From Altericroceibacterium endophyticum (GTDB lineage: Bacteria; Pseudomonadota; Alphaproteobacteria; Sphingomonadales; Sphingomonadaceae), in NCBI RefSeq assembly GCF_009827595.1, contig NZ_WTYT01000001.1:372001-436000 (forward strand): a DNA stretch of 64,000 bases. Direction: 5' to 3'. A model generated the notes under the pieces. The model ran no database searches, was not told the origin of the DNA, and saw only the letters and a list, made by a program, of their open reading frames with translations. Both the position numbers and the translations under genes were made by a program. Within the stretch, counting starts at the first letter, position 1; the number at the start of each line of letters is the position of its first letter. Positions 1 through 8,954 of this stretch are shown one piece after another.

Positions 1-692
1 AAACAACCGCCAAAGGCGTGAAAGCCAAGATCAAGGGTAAGGATGGCAAGGTTTCCGATGAGGAATATAGCCATGTGATCGTTGCCATTGGCATTCAGCC
101 CAATACTGAGAATATCGGTATCGATAAGCTCGTCGACCTTGATCGCGGATTTATCCAGATTGACGATTACGGACGGACCAAAACCAAGGGCCTGTGGGCT
201 ATTGGGGATTGCGTTCCCGGCCCATGGCTAGCCCATAAGGCCAGCCATGAAGGCGTCACCGCAGCAGAAGCCATCGCGCAGGAACTGGGTAACAAGGACG
301 TGCATCCGCACGGCCTCGACCGAAACAATATTCCCGCCTGTACCTATTGCCACCCGCAAATCGCCAGTGTCGGTATGACCGAAGCAAAGGCGAAGGAAGC
401 TGGCTATAAGGTGAAGGTCGGCAATTTCCCCTTCATCGGCAATGGCAAAGCCATCGCATTGGGTGAGCCGGAAGGCTTCATCAAAACGGTTTTCGATGAA
501 AAGACCGGCGAATTGCTTGGAGCCCATATGATCGGGGCGGAAGTCACCGAACTGATCCAGGGTTATACGGTTGGCAAGCAGTTGGAAACGACCGAAGCCG
601 AACTGATGCAGACGGTCTTCCCGCATCCCACATTGTCCGAGATGATGCATGAAAGCGTTCTTAGCGCCTATGGCAGGGCGTTGCATTTCTGA
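1..692 (+). CDS. lpdA: Dihydrolipoamide dehydrogenase, C-terminal part (5' end outside window)
   Basis: The open frame enters from the left edge, so only about 230 C-terminal residues are seen. The segment carries the second FAD-binding stretch (LWAIGDC, with the Asp that contacts FAD ribose), then the dimerisation domain with IASVGMTE and the C-terminal HPTLSE motif holding the His-Glu catalytic dyad. This is the E3 flavoprotein of 2-oxoacid dehydrogenase complexes, which reoxidises dihydrolipoamide with NAD+ in the cytoplasm. HPHGLDRNNIPACTYCHP is typical of bacterial Lpd rather than of glutathione or mercury reductase. The gene is followed by a hairpin terminator, so it ends its operon. 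Which 2-oxoacid complex it serves cannot be told because upstream genes are missing. Confidence 0.93.
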   Translation, partial: TTAKGVKAKIKGKDGKVSDEEYSHVIVAIGIQPNTENIGIDKLVDLDRGFIQIDDYGRTKTKGLWAIGDCVPGPWLAHKASHEGVTAAEAIAQELGNKDVHPHGLDRNNIPACTYCHPQIASVGMTEAKAKEAGYKVKVGNFPFIGNGKAIALGEPEGFIKTVFDEKTGELLGAHMIGAEVTELIQGYTVGKQLETTEAELMQTVFPHPTLSEMMHESVLSAYGRALHF

Positions 693-699
693 TAATTCC

Positions 700-729
700 A
701 TGCGCTCCGGCCAAAAGGTCGGAGCGCAT
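700..729 (+). terminator. Hairpin terminator after lpdA
   Basis: The arms ATGCGCTCCGGCC (700-712) and GGTCGGAGCGCAT (717-729) form a 13-bp stem with one G-U pair and an AAAA loop, starting 8 nt after the lpdA stop. The tail is only moderately T-rich (TTGCTTCC). Confidence 0.7.
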
Positions 730-766
730 TTGCTTCCGGTTCGTTCTCTCCAAAAGGAGATTGACT

Positions 767-940
767 ATGGACCGTAAATCAACAGACAAACCCACCGCTG
801 CCAAAAATAAAAATGACAGCGAAGTGATCCGAAAGCACCGCGCCTTGCAGAACCAATCCTCGGTTTCCCCGCAGGATTACCCTCAGGCGACGGATAAGGA
901 ACAGGCGCTGGCCGTTCCGAAAAAATCCGACAAGAAGTGA
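767..940 (+). CDS. Small hydrophilic protein, 57 aa, unknown function
   Basis: The frame begins MDRKSTDKP and ends KKSDKK; it is Lys/Asp/Ser/Gln-rich with no membrane segment, signal peptide or cysteine. AAGGAG stands at about 753-758 with good spacing to the ATG, which is the main reason to call it real. It lies alone between the lpdA terminator and the convergent tetR gene. The composition suggests a disordered, possibly nucleic-acid-binding or stress-related polypeptide, but no family was recognised and no function is assigned. Confidence 0.55.
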   Translation: MDRKSTDKPTAAKNKNDSEVIRKHRALQNQSSVSPQDYPQATDKEQALAVPKKSDKK

Positions 941-1135
941 CTGGCGCGAATTTTTACACGACAGTAAGTGCCGCGCCCGGCAGGTGGCTCGTTGCCATGG
1001 GGCGTTGTGGGAGTTGAAGTTCGACTTCTGCACGCTGGCTGAGGATCGGCTATCGTCGCGGTTGCTGAGAGAGGGGTTTTGTAGCCCGCCCCAAAATATC
1101 CGCATTTGTATCCCGCGGAAATTGAACCCTGCCAA

Positions 1136-1720
1136 TCAGTTCGGCCACAGGGCCTTTTCGAGTATGTCGGTCAGGCCTTTTTGGATGGCCTCGTCCTGCA
1201 CCTCGGATATGGCCTTGTGGCCCATCACCTTGCGCAAGATACCACTCCCCATCAGGATGCTGAGCGCCATGCCGGCTCGTAGCCGGGCGTCTTCGCCATC
1301 GAGGCGTCCCGCAATGGGCTGGATGATCGTCTCTTCGATCGCCTCGCTAACGATCGTCCTGGTATGTGGCGAAGAGGCAGACCGCAGAATGATCAGCAGG
1401 CGATCGACCTGAGCATTCGACGTCTCATGCTCCATGTCCATGACGAGCGACGCGAAATAGGCGGGCAGTTCGTCCTGCGGCACCTTACCTAGCAGCATCT
1501 GTTCTTCGTGTTCATCGGGACGAAGAACCTCGCGGAAGAGCTTTTCCTTGTTGCCAAAATAACGCCCGATCAGTGCGACATCGACGCCAGCTTCACAAGC
1601 GATGTCACGCAATCCCGCATGCTCATAGCTTTTCGCTGCAAAGCTGCGCCGAGCCGCATCAAGGATGGCTTGGCGGGTCGCGGCGGCATTACGTTTTCGC
1701 ATGGGAGAGCCTGTATTCAT
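1136..1720 (-). CDS. TetR/AcrR-family repressor of the adjacent RND pump
   Basis: A 194-residue protein with an N-terminal TetR helix-turn-helix (about residues 12-58: RQAILDAARRSF, DIACEAGVDVALIGRYFGNKEKLF) and a variable C-terminal ligand-binding and dimerisation domain. Members usually repress a divergent efflux operon until a ligand binds. It is transcribed away from the RND operon and the intergenic space holds an inverted repeat. A second possible ATG lies 18 nt inside (1702). Target and ligand are inferred from context only. Confidence 0.9.
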   Translation of the reverse strand: MNTGSPMRKRNAAATRQAILDAARRSFAAKSYEHAGLRDIACEAGVDVALIGRYFGNKEKLFREVLRPDEHEEQMLLGKVPQDELPAYFASLVMDMEHETSNAQVDRLLIILRSASSPHTRTIVSEAIEETIIQPIAGRLDGEDARLRAGMALSILMGSGILRKVMGHKAISEVQDEAIQKGLTDILEKALWPN

Positions 1721-1748
1721 TTAGGTCCGTTACCAGAATTCCGGCAAG

Positions 1749-1785
1749 TTTCAACTGTAAGTCAACAGCCGTTGACAAGTTGAAA
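1749..1785. promoter_or_regulatory. Inverted repeat, probable TetR operator
   Basis: GTCAAC-AGCC-GTTGAC (1761-1776) is a perfect 6-bp inverted repeat, flanked by an outer pair TTTCAAC (1749-1755) and GTTGAAA (1779-1785). It lies between the divergent tetR gene and the RND operon, where a TetR dimer would be expected to bind. Confidence 0.5.
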
Positions 1786-1895
1786 AGCTGAATCTAGCTG
1801 TGAGCTGAATTGTGAGCAGCCGGCATAAGATTCGCTGTTCAGGGGAATGGAGCCAAGAGGGCATGGCCCGAATATCTACAGGATCGGTTCAGCGA

Positions 1896-3074
1896 ATGAT
1901 GGGAAACAAGCTTGCCGCAGTAGCGGCCTCTTTGGCCTTGGTACTGGGCGCCTGTTCGAGCGGTGGCGATGATGCCGCACCGCCACCGCCCACCGTCACG
2001 GTGGCGCAGCCAGTGGTTCAGGAGTTGGTCGACTGGGACGAATATGTCGGCCGATTCGAGGCGGTACGGGAAGTCGACGTGCGGCCGCGCGCAACAGGGT
2101 ATCTGAGCTCTGCAAAATTCACCGACGGGCAATATGTCCGCAAGGGTCAGTTGCTGTTTACCGTCGATCCGCGCCCGGCGCGGGCGGCTCTGGCTCAGGC
2201 CCGGGCGCAGCTTGCGCAGGCCGAAGCCAATCTCGCCAATGCGAGGACGGAGCTTGCCCGTTCGGAAACACTCGCTGCTGCGCGTGCGGCCAGCCAGGAA
2301 GAGCTCGAATCCCGTAACGCAGCCGTCCGCTCAGGCGAGGCGCAGGTGGCTGCTGCTCGCAGCCTCGTGCGGGCACGCGAACTTGATGTCGGTTTCACCC
2401 GGATCACGGCCCCGATCTCGGGTCGCATTTCTGAACGAAGGGTCGATCCGGGTAATACGGTCACCGCTGACCAGACCATTCTGACCACCATTGTCTCGAC
2501 CAACCCGCTGCATTTCAAATTCCGGGGATCGGAAGCGCTCCTGCTCAAATACCAGCGGGAAGGCAGCGGGACGGTGAAGGGCACGCAGGTGCGCGTTCGA
2601 CTGCCGGACGAGACGGAGTTCCTTCATACGGGAAAGCTGGACTTCATCGATAATGCGATCGACGCCGGGGCAGGTACTATCCAGGCCCGCGCTGTCATCC
2701 CCAATCCTGATGGGTTTCTCAAGGCGGGAATGACCGGCAATCTTCGGCTTGAAGCGTCCACGCCTTATCAGGCTATGCTTGTCCCGGATGTGGCAATCGT
2801 CTCGGATGGTGCGCGCCGGGTCGTTTACGTGGTTGGCAAGGATGGAACAGTCGCCGCGCGTCCGGTCCAGACCGGTCCGCTCAGCAAAGGATTGCGGGTC
2901 ATCCGCAGTGGCTTGAAGCCCAAAGAAAGTGTCATCATCAGCGGCGTGCAGCGCGCGCGGCCCGGGCAGAAGGTTACACCTAAGGCCGGAAAGATCGAAG
3001 CGCAGGACGGGGCTGACGGAGAAGTCGCCGATACGCCGCCCGCTTCGGCTGTCGCCCTCCCGGTCGGCCAGTAG
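1896..3074 (+). CDS. RND efflux pump periplasmic adaptor (membrane fusion lipoprotein)
   Basis: AcrA/MexA-type adaptor bridging the inner-membrane pump and the outer-membrane channel. The chosen ATG gives a lipoprotein signal peptide with lipobox LGAC (Cys20); the frame stays open upstream to 1812, but that adds an unlikely hydrophilic leader. Order: biotinyl/lipoyl half (VRPRATGYLSSAKFTDGQYVRKGQLLFTVD is the family hallmark, given here as pieces: VRPRATGYL, GQYVRKGQLLF), an alpha-hairpin rich in Ala/Gln/Arg (about residues 115-185), the second lipoyl half (FTRITAPISGRIS), then beta-barrel and membrane-proximal domains. It is followed after 12 nt by the pump gene, so the three genes form one operon. 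Confidence 0.94.
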   Translation: MMGNKLAAVAASLALVLGACSSGGDDAAPPPPTVTVAQPVVQELVDWDEYVGRFEAVREVDVRPRATGYLSSAKFTDGQYVRKGQLLFTVDPRPARAALAQARAQLAQAEANLANARTELARSETLAAARAASQEELESRNAAVRSGEAQVAAARSLVRARELDVGFTRITAPISGRISERRVDPGNTVTADQTILTTIVSTNPLHFKFRGSEALLLKYQREGSGTVKGTQVRVRLPDETEFLHTGKLDFIDNAIDAGAGTIQARAVIPNPDGFLKAGMTGNLRLEASTPYQAMLVPDVAIVSDGARRVVYVVGKDGTVAARPVQTGPLSKGLRVIRSGLKPKESVIISGVQRARPGQKVTPKAGKIEAQDGADGEVADTPPASAVALPVGQ

Positions 3075-3086
3075 AAAGATAGAGAC

Positions 3087-6000
3087 ATGAAGCTGTCAGC
3101 TTTCTTCATCGAGCGGCCGATTTTTGCGGCTGTGATCGCAACGTTCATCACGCTTATTGGCGCCTTCGCCTTCCCCTTGCTGCCGCTCTCGCAATATCCC
3201 GAGATCGCCCCGCCGACGATTGTCGTCAATGCGCCTTATCCGGGTGCTTCTGCGGAGACGATCGCAGAGACTGTTGCGGCGCCGATTGAGCAGGAGATCA
3301 ACGGCGTTGAGGACATGCTCTATATCCAGAGCTCCTCGACCCAGGGGCAGGCACGGGTCACCGTCACCTTCAAGCCCGGGACCGATCTCGATTCCGCGCA
3401 GGTGCTGGTCCAGAACCGCGTTGCCCTGGCCGAACCGCGCCTGCCGGAGCAGGTCCGCCAGGTAGGTGTCACGGTCAATAAGGAGGCGACCGGCTTCCTG
3501 ATGATCGTCACGCTCACGGCGGATGAGGATTCCGGCCTCGGCATCGACTATCTCGGCAACTACGCCCAGACCATTGTGCGTGACCGGCTCTTGCGCCTGA
3601 ACGGCGTGGGCGGGGTCAATGTTTTCGGCGGCGGCAATTATTCGATGCGCGTCTCGATCGATCCCGATCGGGCCGCGGCGCGCGACCTGACCTCGACCGA
3701 AATCATCTCCGCCTTGCGCACGCAAAACGTGCAGGTTGCGGGCGGTGCTCTCGGTCAGGCCCCGGCCGGCGGCAAACAGCCCGCTTTCGAGGTTCCCCTT
3801 GATGTTCGCGGACGCCTTGCGACGCCCGAGGAGTTCGGGGACGTCGTGCTCAAATCCGACGCCGAGACAGGCTCAATCACGCGGTTGCATGATGTCGCGC
3901 GTGTTGAACTGGGAAGCCAGGATTACGGCATCCGTGCGTTCTACAATGGCAGCCAGGGTGTGGCGATTGCAGTGGTCGAACAGCCGGGGGCAAATTCGCT
4001 GGACGCCGCCGGGCTGGTGCTCGACGAGATGAAGGTGATCTCCCAGGACTTCCCGCCGGGAATGCACTACTCAACACCCTATAATCCGACCGAATTCGTC
4101 GCCGCGTCGGTCGATGCCGTGCAGCACACGCTGATCGAAGCCGTGATCCTTGTCATGATCGTGATCCTCGTCTTCCTGCAAACCTGGCGTGCTGCGATCA
4201 TTCCCATCATCGCGATCCCGATCACACTGATCGGCACATTCATGGTCCAGCTCGCGCTTGGCTATTCGATCAATTCGCTGTCGCTGTTCGCGCTGGTTCT
4301 GGCGGTGGGCATCGTGGTCGATGACGCGATCGTTGTCGTGGAAGCGGTCGAAAAGCATGTTCGCGATGGGATGGCACCGCGTGCCGCCGCACACCGGACG
4401 ATGAAGGAAGTCTCCGGAGCGCTCGTGGCGATCGGACTGGTGCTGATCTCTGTGTTCGTGCCGACAGCGATGGTGTCGGGTATTCCGGGCATCTTCTACC
4501 GCCAGTTCGCCGTCACGATTGCGGCGGCGGCCGTGTTCTCGCTAATCGTGTCGCTCACGCTCTCGCCTGCGCTGGCAGCGCTGCTGCTCAAGCCTCACAA
4601 GGAAGGGCATGAGGATAGAGGTCCACGGTGGCTGCGGCCGCTGCATGTCGCGGGAGACCGCTTCAATCGCGGTTTCGATTGGGTTTCTAATCGCTATGGC
4701 CAGTTTACCTCGCGCACCTTGCGCGTGGGCGCCATCATGCTGACGATCTACGCTGGATTGCTGGCGCTGACCGGCTGGCGGCTGACCGATACGCCGACCG
4801 GCTTTATTCCGGAACAGGATCAGGGAATCCTTATCGGTGTGGTGCAGATGCCGCCGGGCTCATCGCTCGACCGCACCACCGAAGTGGTGGAAAAGCTTTA
4901 CGATACCGCGATCCAGCAGGAAGGTGTGGAGGCCGCGATCTACCTCGCCGGGCTCGACGGGGTCACGCAGGCGACATCGTCCAACGCCGGCACCGTCTTC
5001 ATGCGCCTCAAAGACTGGTCGGAACGCGGGCCGGAGCTTTCTGCCGAGGCTCTATCCGCCAAACTGACCGCACAACTTGCGGCGACCACGGATCAAGCGA
5101 ATATCTTCATCGTTTCACCGCCGACGGTTCGCGGGCTGGGCAATGGCAGTGGTTTCTCGATGATGGTGCAGGACCGCTCGGCCAACGGCTACCGCGCGCT
5201 CGAAGCGGCAGGTGGTGCGGCGATGGGCGCAGCGGCGCAGGAAACCGACGTCAATCAGGTCTATACGACGTTCAACAATGGTACGCCGCGTATCCGCGCG
5301 GAGGTCGACCGCGACCGGGCGCAATTGTTCGGTGTGCAGCCGGGGCAGGTCTATGACACGCTCGGCACCTATATCGGCTCGACTTACGTGAACGACTTCA
5401 ACCTTGCCGGGCGCACCTATCGTGTGACGGCACAAGCCCAGCCGACCTCGCGTGATGATATTGCCGATGTCGGCCGGCTCGAGGTGCGCTCGTCTGGTGG
5501 GGAAATGGTGCCGCTGTCGGCGGTGACCAATCTTCAGGACGACACCGGCGCAGCGCGGATCGTGCGTTACAACCTGTTCCCGGCGCTTGAACTGCAGGGG
5601 CAGGCCGGACCTGGCGTGTCCTCCGGGCAGGCGCTGGAAACGATGGAGAAGGTCGCGGCAGAATCGCTGCCGCAAGGTTTCGGCTACGAATGGACAGGCC
5701 TAGCCTTCCAGCAGAAGGCCGCGGGCAGCAGTTCGGCGCTGATCTTTGTACTGGCGGTTGTCTTCGTGTTCCTCGTGCTCGCGGCGCAATATGAATCGCT
5801 GACGCTGCCGCTGGCCGTCATCCTCATCGTGCCCATGTGTATTCTGGCGGCGATGATCGGTGTTAATTTGCGAGGAATGGACAACAATATCCTGACCCAG
5901 GTCGGCCTGGTGGTGTTGATTGCCCTTGCGGCCAAGAACGCGATCCTCATCGTCGAATTCGCCCGGCAGGGCGAGGAAGAGGGGCTGGGAATGATCGATG

Positions 6001-6278
6001 CAGCCATCGCCGCCGCCCGCGTTCGCCTTCGCCCGATCCTGATGACCAGCTTCGCCTTCATCTTCGGCGTGATGCCGCTGGCAATCGCTTCAGGTCCGGG
6101 CGCGGAAATGCGTCAGGCGCTCGGCACCGCGGTTGTTGCCGGCATGCTGGGTGTGACCTTCTTCGGCCTTATCTTCACCCCCGTTTTCTACATGGTGGTG
6201 CGCAAGCTTGAGGAACGCCTGAAGCGGAAGAAGGACGAACCGGAACAGGCCGCACAGCCGCAGGGAGAAGTCGAATGA
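3087..6278 (+). CDS. RND efflux transporter, HAE1/AcrB-type inner-membrane pump
   Basis: 1063 residues, the usual length for AcrB/MexB homologues. It starts with the typical FFIERPIFAAVIA first helix, carries two large periplasmic loops and twelve expected membrane segments. The proton-relay residues are present: Asp412 and Asp413 in GIVVDDAIVVVEA (AcrB D407/D408) and Lys950 in AKNAILIVEFARQ (AcrB K940). The final helix runs into a charged tail. Broad multidrug export is the usual role; the actual substrates cannot be read from sequence. The stop overlaps the next start (ATGA), indicating translational coupling. Confidence 0.96.
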   Translation: MKLSAFFIERPIFAAVIATFITLIGAFAFPLLPLSQYPEIAPPTIVVNAPYPGASAETIAETVAAPIEQEINGVEDMLYIQSSSTQGQARVTVTFKPGTDLDSAQVLVQNRVALAEPRLPEQVRQVGVTVNKEATGFLMIVTLTADEDSGLGIDYLGNYAQTIVRDRLLRLNGVGGVNVFGGGNYSMRVSIDPDRAAARDLTSTEIISALRTQNVQVAGGALGQAPAGGKQPAFEVPLDVRGRLATPEEFGDVVLKSDAETGSITRLHDVARVELGSQDYGIRAFYNGSQGVAIAVVEQPGANSLDAAGLVLDEMKVISQDFPPGMHYSTPYNPTEFVAASVDAVQHTLIEAVILVMIVILVFLQTWRAAIIPIIAIPITLIGTFMVQLALGYSINSLSLFALVLAVGIVVDDAIVVVEAVEKHVRDGMAPRAAAHRTMKEVSGALVAIGLVLISVFVPTAMVSGIPGIFYRQFAVTIAAAAVFSLIVSLTLSPALAALLLKPHKEGHEDRGPRWLRPLHVAGDRFNRGFDWVSNRYGQFTSRTLRVGAIMLTIYAGLLALTGWRLTDTPTGFIPEQDQGILIGVVQMPPGSSLDRTTEVVEKLYDTAIQQEGVEAAIYLAGLDGVTQATSSNAGTVFMRLKDWSERGPELSAEALSAKLTAQLAATTDQANIFIVSPPTVRGLGNGSGFSMMVQDRSANGYRALEAAGGAAMGAAAQETDVNQVYTTFNNGTPRIRAEVDRDRAQLFGVQPGQVYDTLGTYIGSTYVNDFNLAGRTYRVTAQAQPTSRDDIADVGRLEVRSSGGEMVPLSAVTNLQDDTGAARIVRYNLFPALELQGQAGPGVSSGQALETMEKVAAESLPQGFGYEWTGLAFQQKAAGSSSALIFVLAVVFVFLVLAAQYESLTLPLAVILIVPMCILAAMIGVNLRGMDNNILTQVGLVVLIALAAKNAILIVEFARQGEEEGLGMIDAAIAAARVRLRPILMTSFAFIFGVMPLAIASGPGAEMRQALGTAVVAGMLGVTFFGLIFTPVFYMVVRKLEERLKRKKDEPEQAAQPQGEVE

Positions 6279-7678
6279 CCCGGTTGCTTATGGTGACAGC
6301 GAGCAGTCTGGTGCTCGCCGGCTGCGCAGCCGGACCGAACTATGTCTCGCCCGCTCCTCAGGCGCCCGCGCAAGCTGAGTTCACCAGCGCGGCAGACCCG
6401 GCCTTCGTGCCCGACGAGCCGCCCAAGGAATGGTGGAAGCTGTTTGACGCTCCGGTGCTTGACCGACTGATCGACGAGGCCCTTGAGGCCAACACCGATC
6501 TGCGCGTGGCGGCAGCGAATTTGGAGCGGGCACGCGCGGCGTTGAGCGAGGTTCGCTCAGCCCGGCTGCCATCCACCGAGATTTCGGCCAATGGTCAATA
6601 TGCCCGCCAGGCGGGGGCGACCACGGGCGTGGACGGTGCGCTCTATGAGGGCGAGATCTACGATGGCGGGCTGGGCGTGTCGTACCAGGTCGACCTGTTC
6701 GGCCGGATCCGCCGCGGCATCGAAGCGAGCCGCGCCGATCTTGGCGTGGCACAGGCGAGCTACGACCTTGCCCGCATCAGCGTGGTGGCCGAAACGGCAC
6801 GCGCCTATGCGCAAGCGTGCAGCGCTGGGCGGCAGCTGTCCGTGGCACAGGAAAGCCTGCGGGTGCAGGAAGAAACCTTCGATCTGACCCGCAGGTTGGA
6901 GGAGGGCGGGCGCGGTACCGGGCTCGACACGAGCCGCGCCAATGCCCTGCTCGAACAGACTCGTGCGGCGCTTCCCAGCTTTGCGGCGGATCGCCGTGCC
7001 GCGCTGTTCAGCCTGGCGGTTCTCACCGGCCGCACGCCGTCGGAATTTCCGTCCGATGTCGCGAGCTGTGAAGAGCCGCCGGTCATTGCTTCGGCGCTTC
7101 CGGTCGGGGATGGGGCCAGCCTGCTTGCGCGGCGGCCCGATGTGCGGGCTGCCGAGCGCCGCCTTGCCGCCGCCACGGCGCGCGTCGGCGTCGCCACGGC
7201 TGATCTCTATCCGAACGTGACACTGGGCGGATCGATAGGCACTACGGCGACCTCCATCGACGATCTGGGCAGCGACGGTTCCTTCCGCTTCAGCCTCGGG
7301 CCGCTGATTTCGTGGAGCTTTCCCAATATCACGGCGAGCCGTGCGCGCCTCAGGCAGGCGCAGGCGACATCCAAAGGTGCTCTGGCTGCATTTGACGGTG
7401 CGTGGTTCAATGCCTTGCGCGAGAGTGAAACGGCGCTGACACGCTATGCGGCCCAGCGCGAACGGGTGGAAAGCCTCTCGCGTTCGCGCGATCAGAACGC
7501 CGAGGCCGCACGGATTGCCCGCTTGCGTTATCAGTATGGCGCCGAGAGCTTCCAGATCGTGCTCGATGCCGAGCGCTCGCTCGCCGATTCCGAGGCAGTG
7601 CTCGCCGTGTCCCGCGCCAATCTCGCCAATCAGTCTATCTCGCTGTTCCTGGCCCTTGGCGGCGGGTGGAGGGAATGA
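6275..7678 (+). CDS. RND efflux outer-membrane channel lipoprotein (OprM/NodT family)
   Basis: 467 residues beginning with a lipoprotein signal (lipobox LAGC, Cys17) and CAAGPNYVSP, the usual mature N-terminus of OprM-type channels. Two repeated TolC-like halves follow; the first contains LDRLIDEALEANTDLRVA and the second LLARRPDVRAAERRL, both family signatures. The protein would form the trimeric exit duct for the preceding adaptor and pump. Four-base overlap with the pump gene; a hairpin terminator follows. Confidence 0.95.
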   Translation: MTRLLMVTASSLVLAGCAAGPNYVSPAPQAPAQAEFTSAADPAFVPDEPPKEWWKLFDAPVLDRLIDEALEANTDLRVAAANLERARAALSEVRSARLPSTEISANGQYARQAGATTGVDGALYEGEIYDGGLGVSYQVDLFGRIRRGIEASRADLGVAQASYDLARISVVAETARAYAQACSAGRQLSVAQESLRVQEETFDLTRRLEEGGRGTGLDTSRANALLEQTRAALPSFAADRRAALFSLAVLTGRTPSEFPSDVASCEEPPVIASALPVGDGASLLARRPDVRAAERRLAAATARVGVATADLYPNVTLGGSIGTTATSIDDLGSDGSFRFSLGPLISWSFPNITASRARLRQAQATSKGALAAFDGAWFNALRESETALTRYAAQRERVESLSRSRDQNAEAARIARLRYQYGAESFQIVLDAERSLADSEAVLAVSRANLANQSISLFLALGGGWRE

Positions 7679-7734
7679 CCGGTCGCCACAGGCTGACAGG
7701 CTGACTTCGCCGCGCGAGCGTTGTGATTAAGGCT

Positions 7735-7760
7735 AATGGGGAGCTAGTCCCCCCATTTTG
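7735..7760 (+). terminator. Hairpin terminator after the RND operon
   Basis: AATGGGG (7735-7741) pairs with CCCCATT (7751-7757) across a 9-nt loop and is followed by TTG then TCTTTC. It lies 57 nt after the channel gene stop. Confidence 0.55.
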
Positions 7761-7816
7761 TCTTTCGTCATAATGCCCGAGCATCGGGCACACGCCTTGG
7801 AAAAATCACCCAGAAT

Positions 7817-8320
7817 TCAAAGAGGCTTTTCCATATAGACGGCCATGTCACCATAGGTGGCAAGTTTCGCGCGGAGCGCAGGGGTCTCCTGAGGTTCAAA
7901 GCCCTGCGCTTTCCAGAAAGGCGCCGAATTGCCGACAGCAACCAAGCCGCAAAGCGTCAGCTGCTGACTGAGCGCATGTTCTTCGCTCCGTTTCAATATT
8001 CGGGAAGCAGCCCCAGCTCCGCGCGCGGCCATGGAGATTGCGAGATCGTGAATATAGAAGAGGTCCGCTTGGGCGGGAAGCGCACCGAGCAGCGTGTCTA
8101 AGGCAGGTGGGCGCGCGCGCTGCCATGGATGCGAAATGAAATAGCCTTCGCATTTTTCACCACTGGCAAGGACAAAGCAGCCTTGCGGATAGAGGGTGAG
8201 CTTTTCTGCAAATACTTCCGGACGTTCGGGATAGTCTTCGTGAATGGCGTCCGCCAAAGTGAAAACCTGCGGCAGGTCGTGCCGTGTCATCGCGCGCCAA
8301 CCGGGCTTTCTGTCCGCCAT
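7817..8320 (-). CDS. GNAT-family N-acetyltransferase
   Basis: A 167-residue protein with the GNAT fold pattern: an N-terminal RAMTRHDLPQVFTLADAIHEDYPE region, central FYIHDLAIS (beta-4), then the acetyl-CoA loop AARGAGAASRILKRSEEHA and a late FWKAQGFE. The ATG at 8320 is preferred over the in-frame ATG at 8326 because GGAGGAG ends 6 nt before it. It converges with the RND operon and stands alone. Acceptor substrate (amine, amino acid or protein) is unknown. Confidence 0.85.
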   Translation of the reverse strand: MADRKPGWRAMTRHDLPQVFTLADAIHEDYPERPEVFAEKLTLYPQGCFVLASGEKCEGYFISHPWQRARPPALDTLLGALPAQADLFYIHDLAISMAARGAGAASRILKRSEEHALSQQLTLCGLVAVGNSAPFWKAQGFEPQETPALRAKLATYGDMAVYMEKPL

Positions 8321-8380
8321 TTTCATCTCCTCCGCTCGCAGAAGCTATGTGATCGATGAAACAACATCTAGCCTACATAT

Positions 8381-8560
8381 GGTCGATGTGGATCGATGAT
8401 TGGATTGGTTAACGCAATCATAGATCGCGGCATTCCGCTGATCGTCGATGAGCATAATCTCGATATGATCGCGTCTGCCGACTATGTCATTTTGATGGGG
8501 CGGAAGCAGGAAAGCGCGGACGCATCGCCGCCGCGGCCAGTCGTAGTGCGATAGAGGACA
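8381..8560 (+). pseudogene. Remnant of a UvrA-like ABC excinuclease protein
   Basis: The reading GLVNAIIDRGIPLIV-DEHNLDMIASADYVILMG resembles the C-terminal ATPase segment of UvrA-type proteins, where a [VI]EHNLD-x-I-x-x-ADWIIDLG stretch follows the Walker B/D-loop region. A one-base shift inside the GGGG run near 8497-8500 restores the expected continuation AEAGKRGRIAAA, matching the family's G-x-EAG-x-x-GG-RI-x-A-x-GT pattern. No start or ATPase core remains, so this is a decayed fragment. The match is by eye; an unrelated ABC protein is possible. Confidence 0.5.
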
Positions 8561-8572
8561 GCAGCTTCGGCG

Positions 8573-8953
8573 ACAACGCTCTTGGCTCGCTCTATTCGGT
8601 GATCTGGCAAATCGGCAGGTCACCCTGAATAATAACGGGGGAGGCGAGGGCAAAAGCACCGCCTTTGCTGGGGTAGAGCGCAATGCCAGGCTGACCGATG
8701 CAGATACAATTGTTATGAAAACCCAGCGAAGTGGGAGTTCGGCTAGAGTGAGATATCAACGTGAAGGCATCTCGATTAAATCTGGGAAAGATATAGATCA
8801 TATTCATGACCTTCAACTTGGAGGGGCTGACACGATTGATAACCTTTGGCACTTGATATGAGCGTGAACCGAAGCTTGGGGTCTCAGATACATCACCAAA
8901 TCAAAGATTTGCGTGTTGGGATTCGGGTGAATAGGATCACAATTGGAGATTGA
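8573..8953 (+). pseudogene. Broken C-terminal toxin domain of a polymorphic toxin (HNH-like nuclease tip)
   Basis: One frame gives VRYQREGISIKSGKDIDHIHDLQLGGADTIDNLWHL and then stops; shifting by one base at about 8855 continues as MSVNRSLGSQIHHQIKDL and ends at 8953. The joined text has the D-H-I-H-D-L-Q-L-GG ... N-L-W-x-L-D ... N-R-S-L-G pattern of HNH-type toxin tips found at the end of T6SS/Rhs-like polymorphic toxins. There is no start codon or delivery domain upstream, so only the tip remains, disabled by an apparent one-base deletion. The immunity gene follows after one base. Family call from motif memory. Confidence 0.55.
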
Positions 8954-8954
8954 C

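Noticed and set aside
3096-6061. Several long antisense frames opposite the RND pump gene
   Set aside because: No family text, no ribosome sites, and full overlap with an unmistakable AcrB-type gene.
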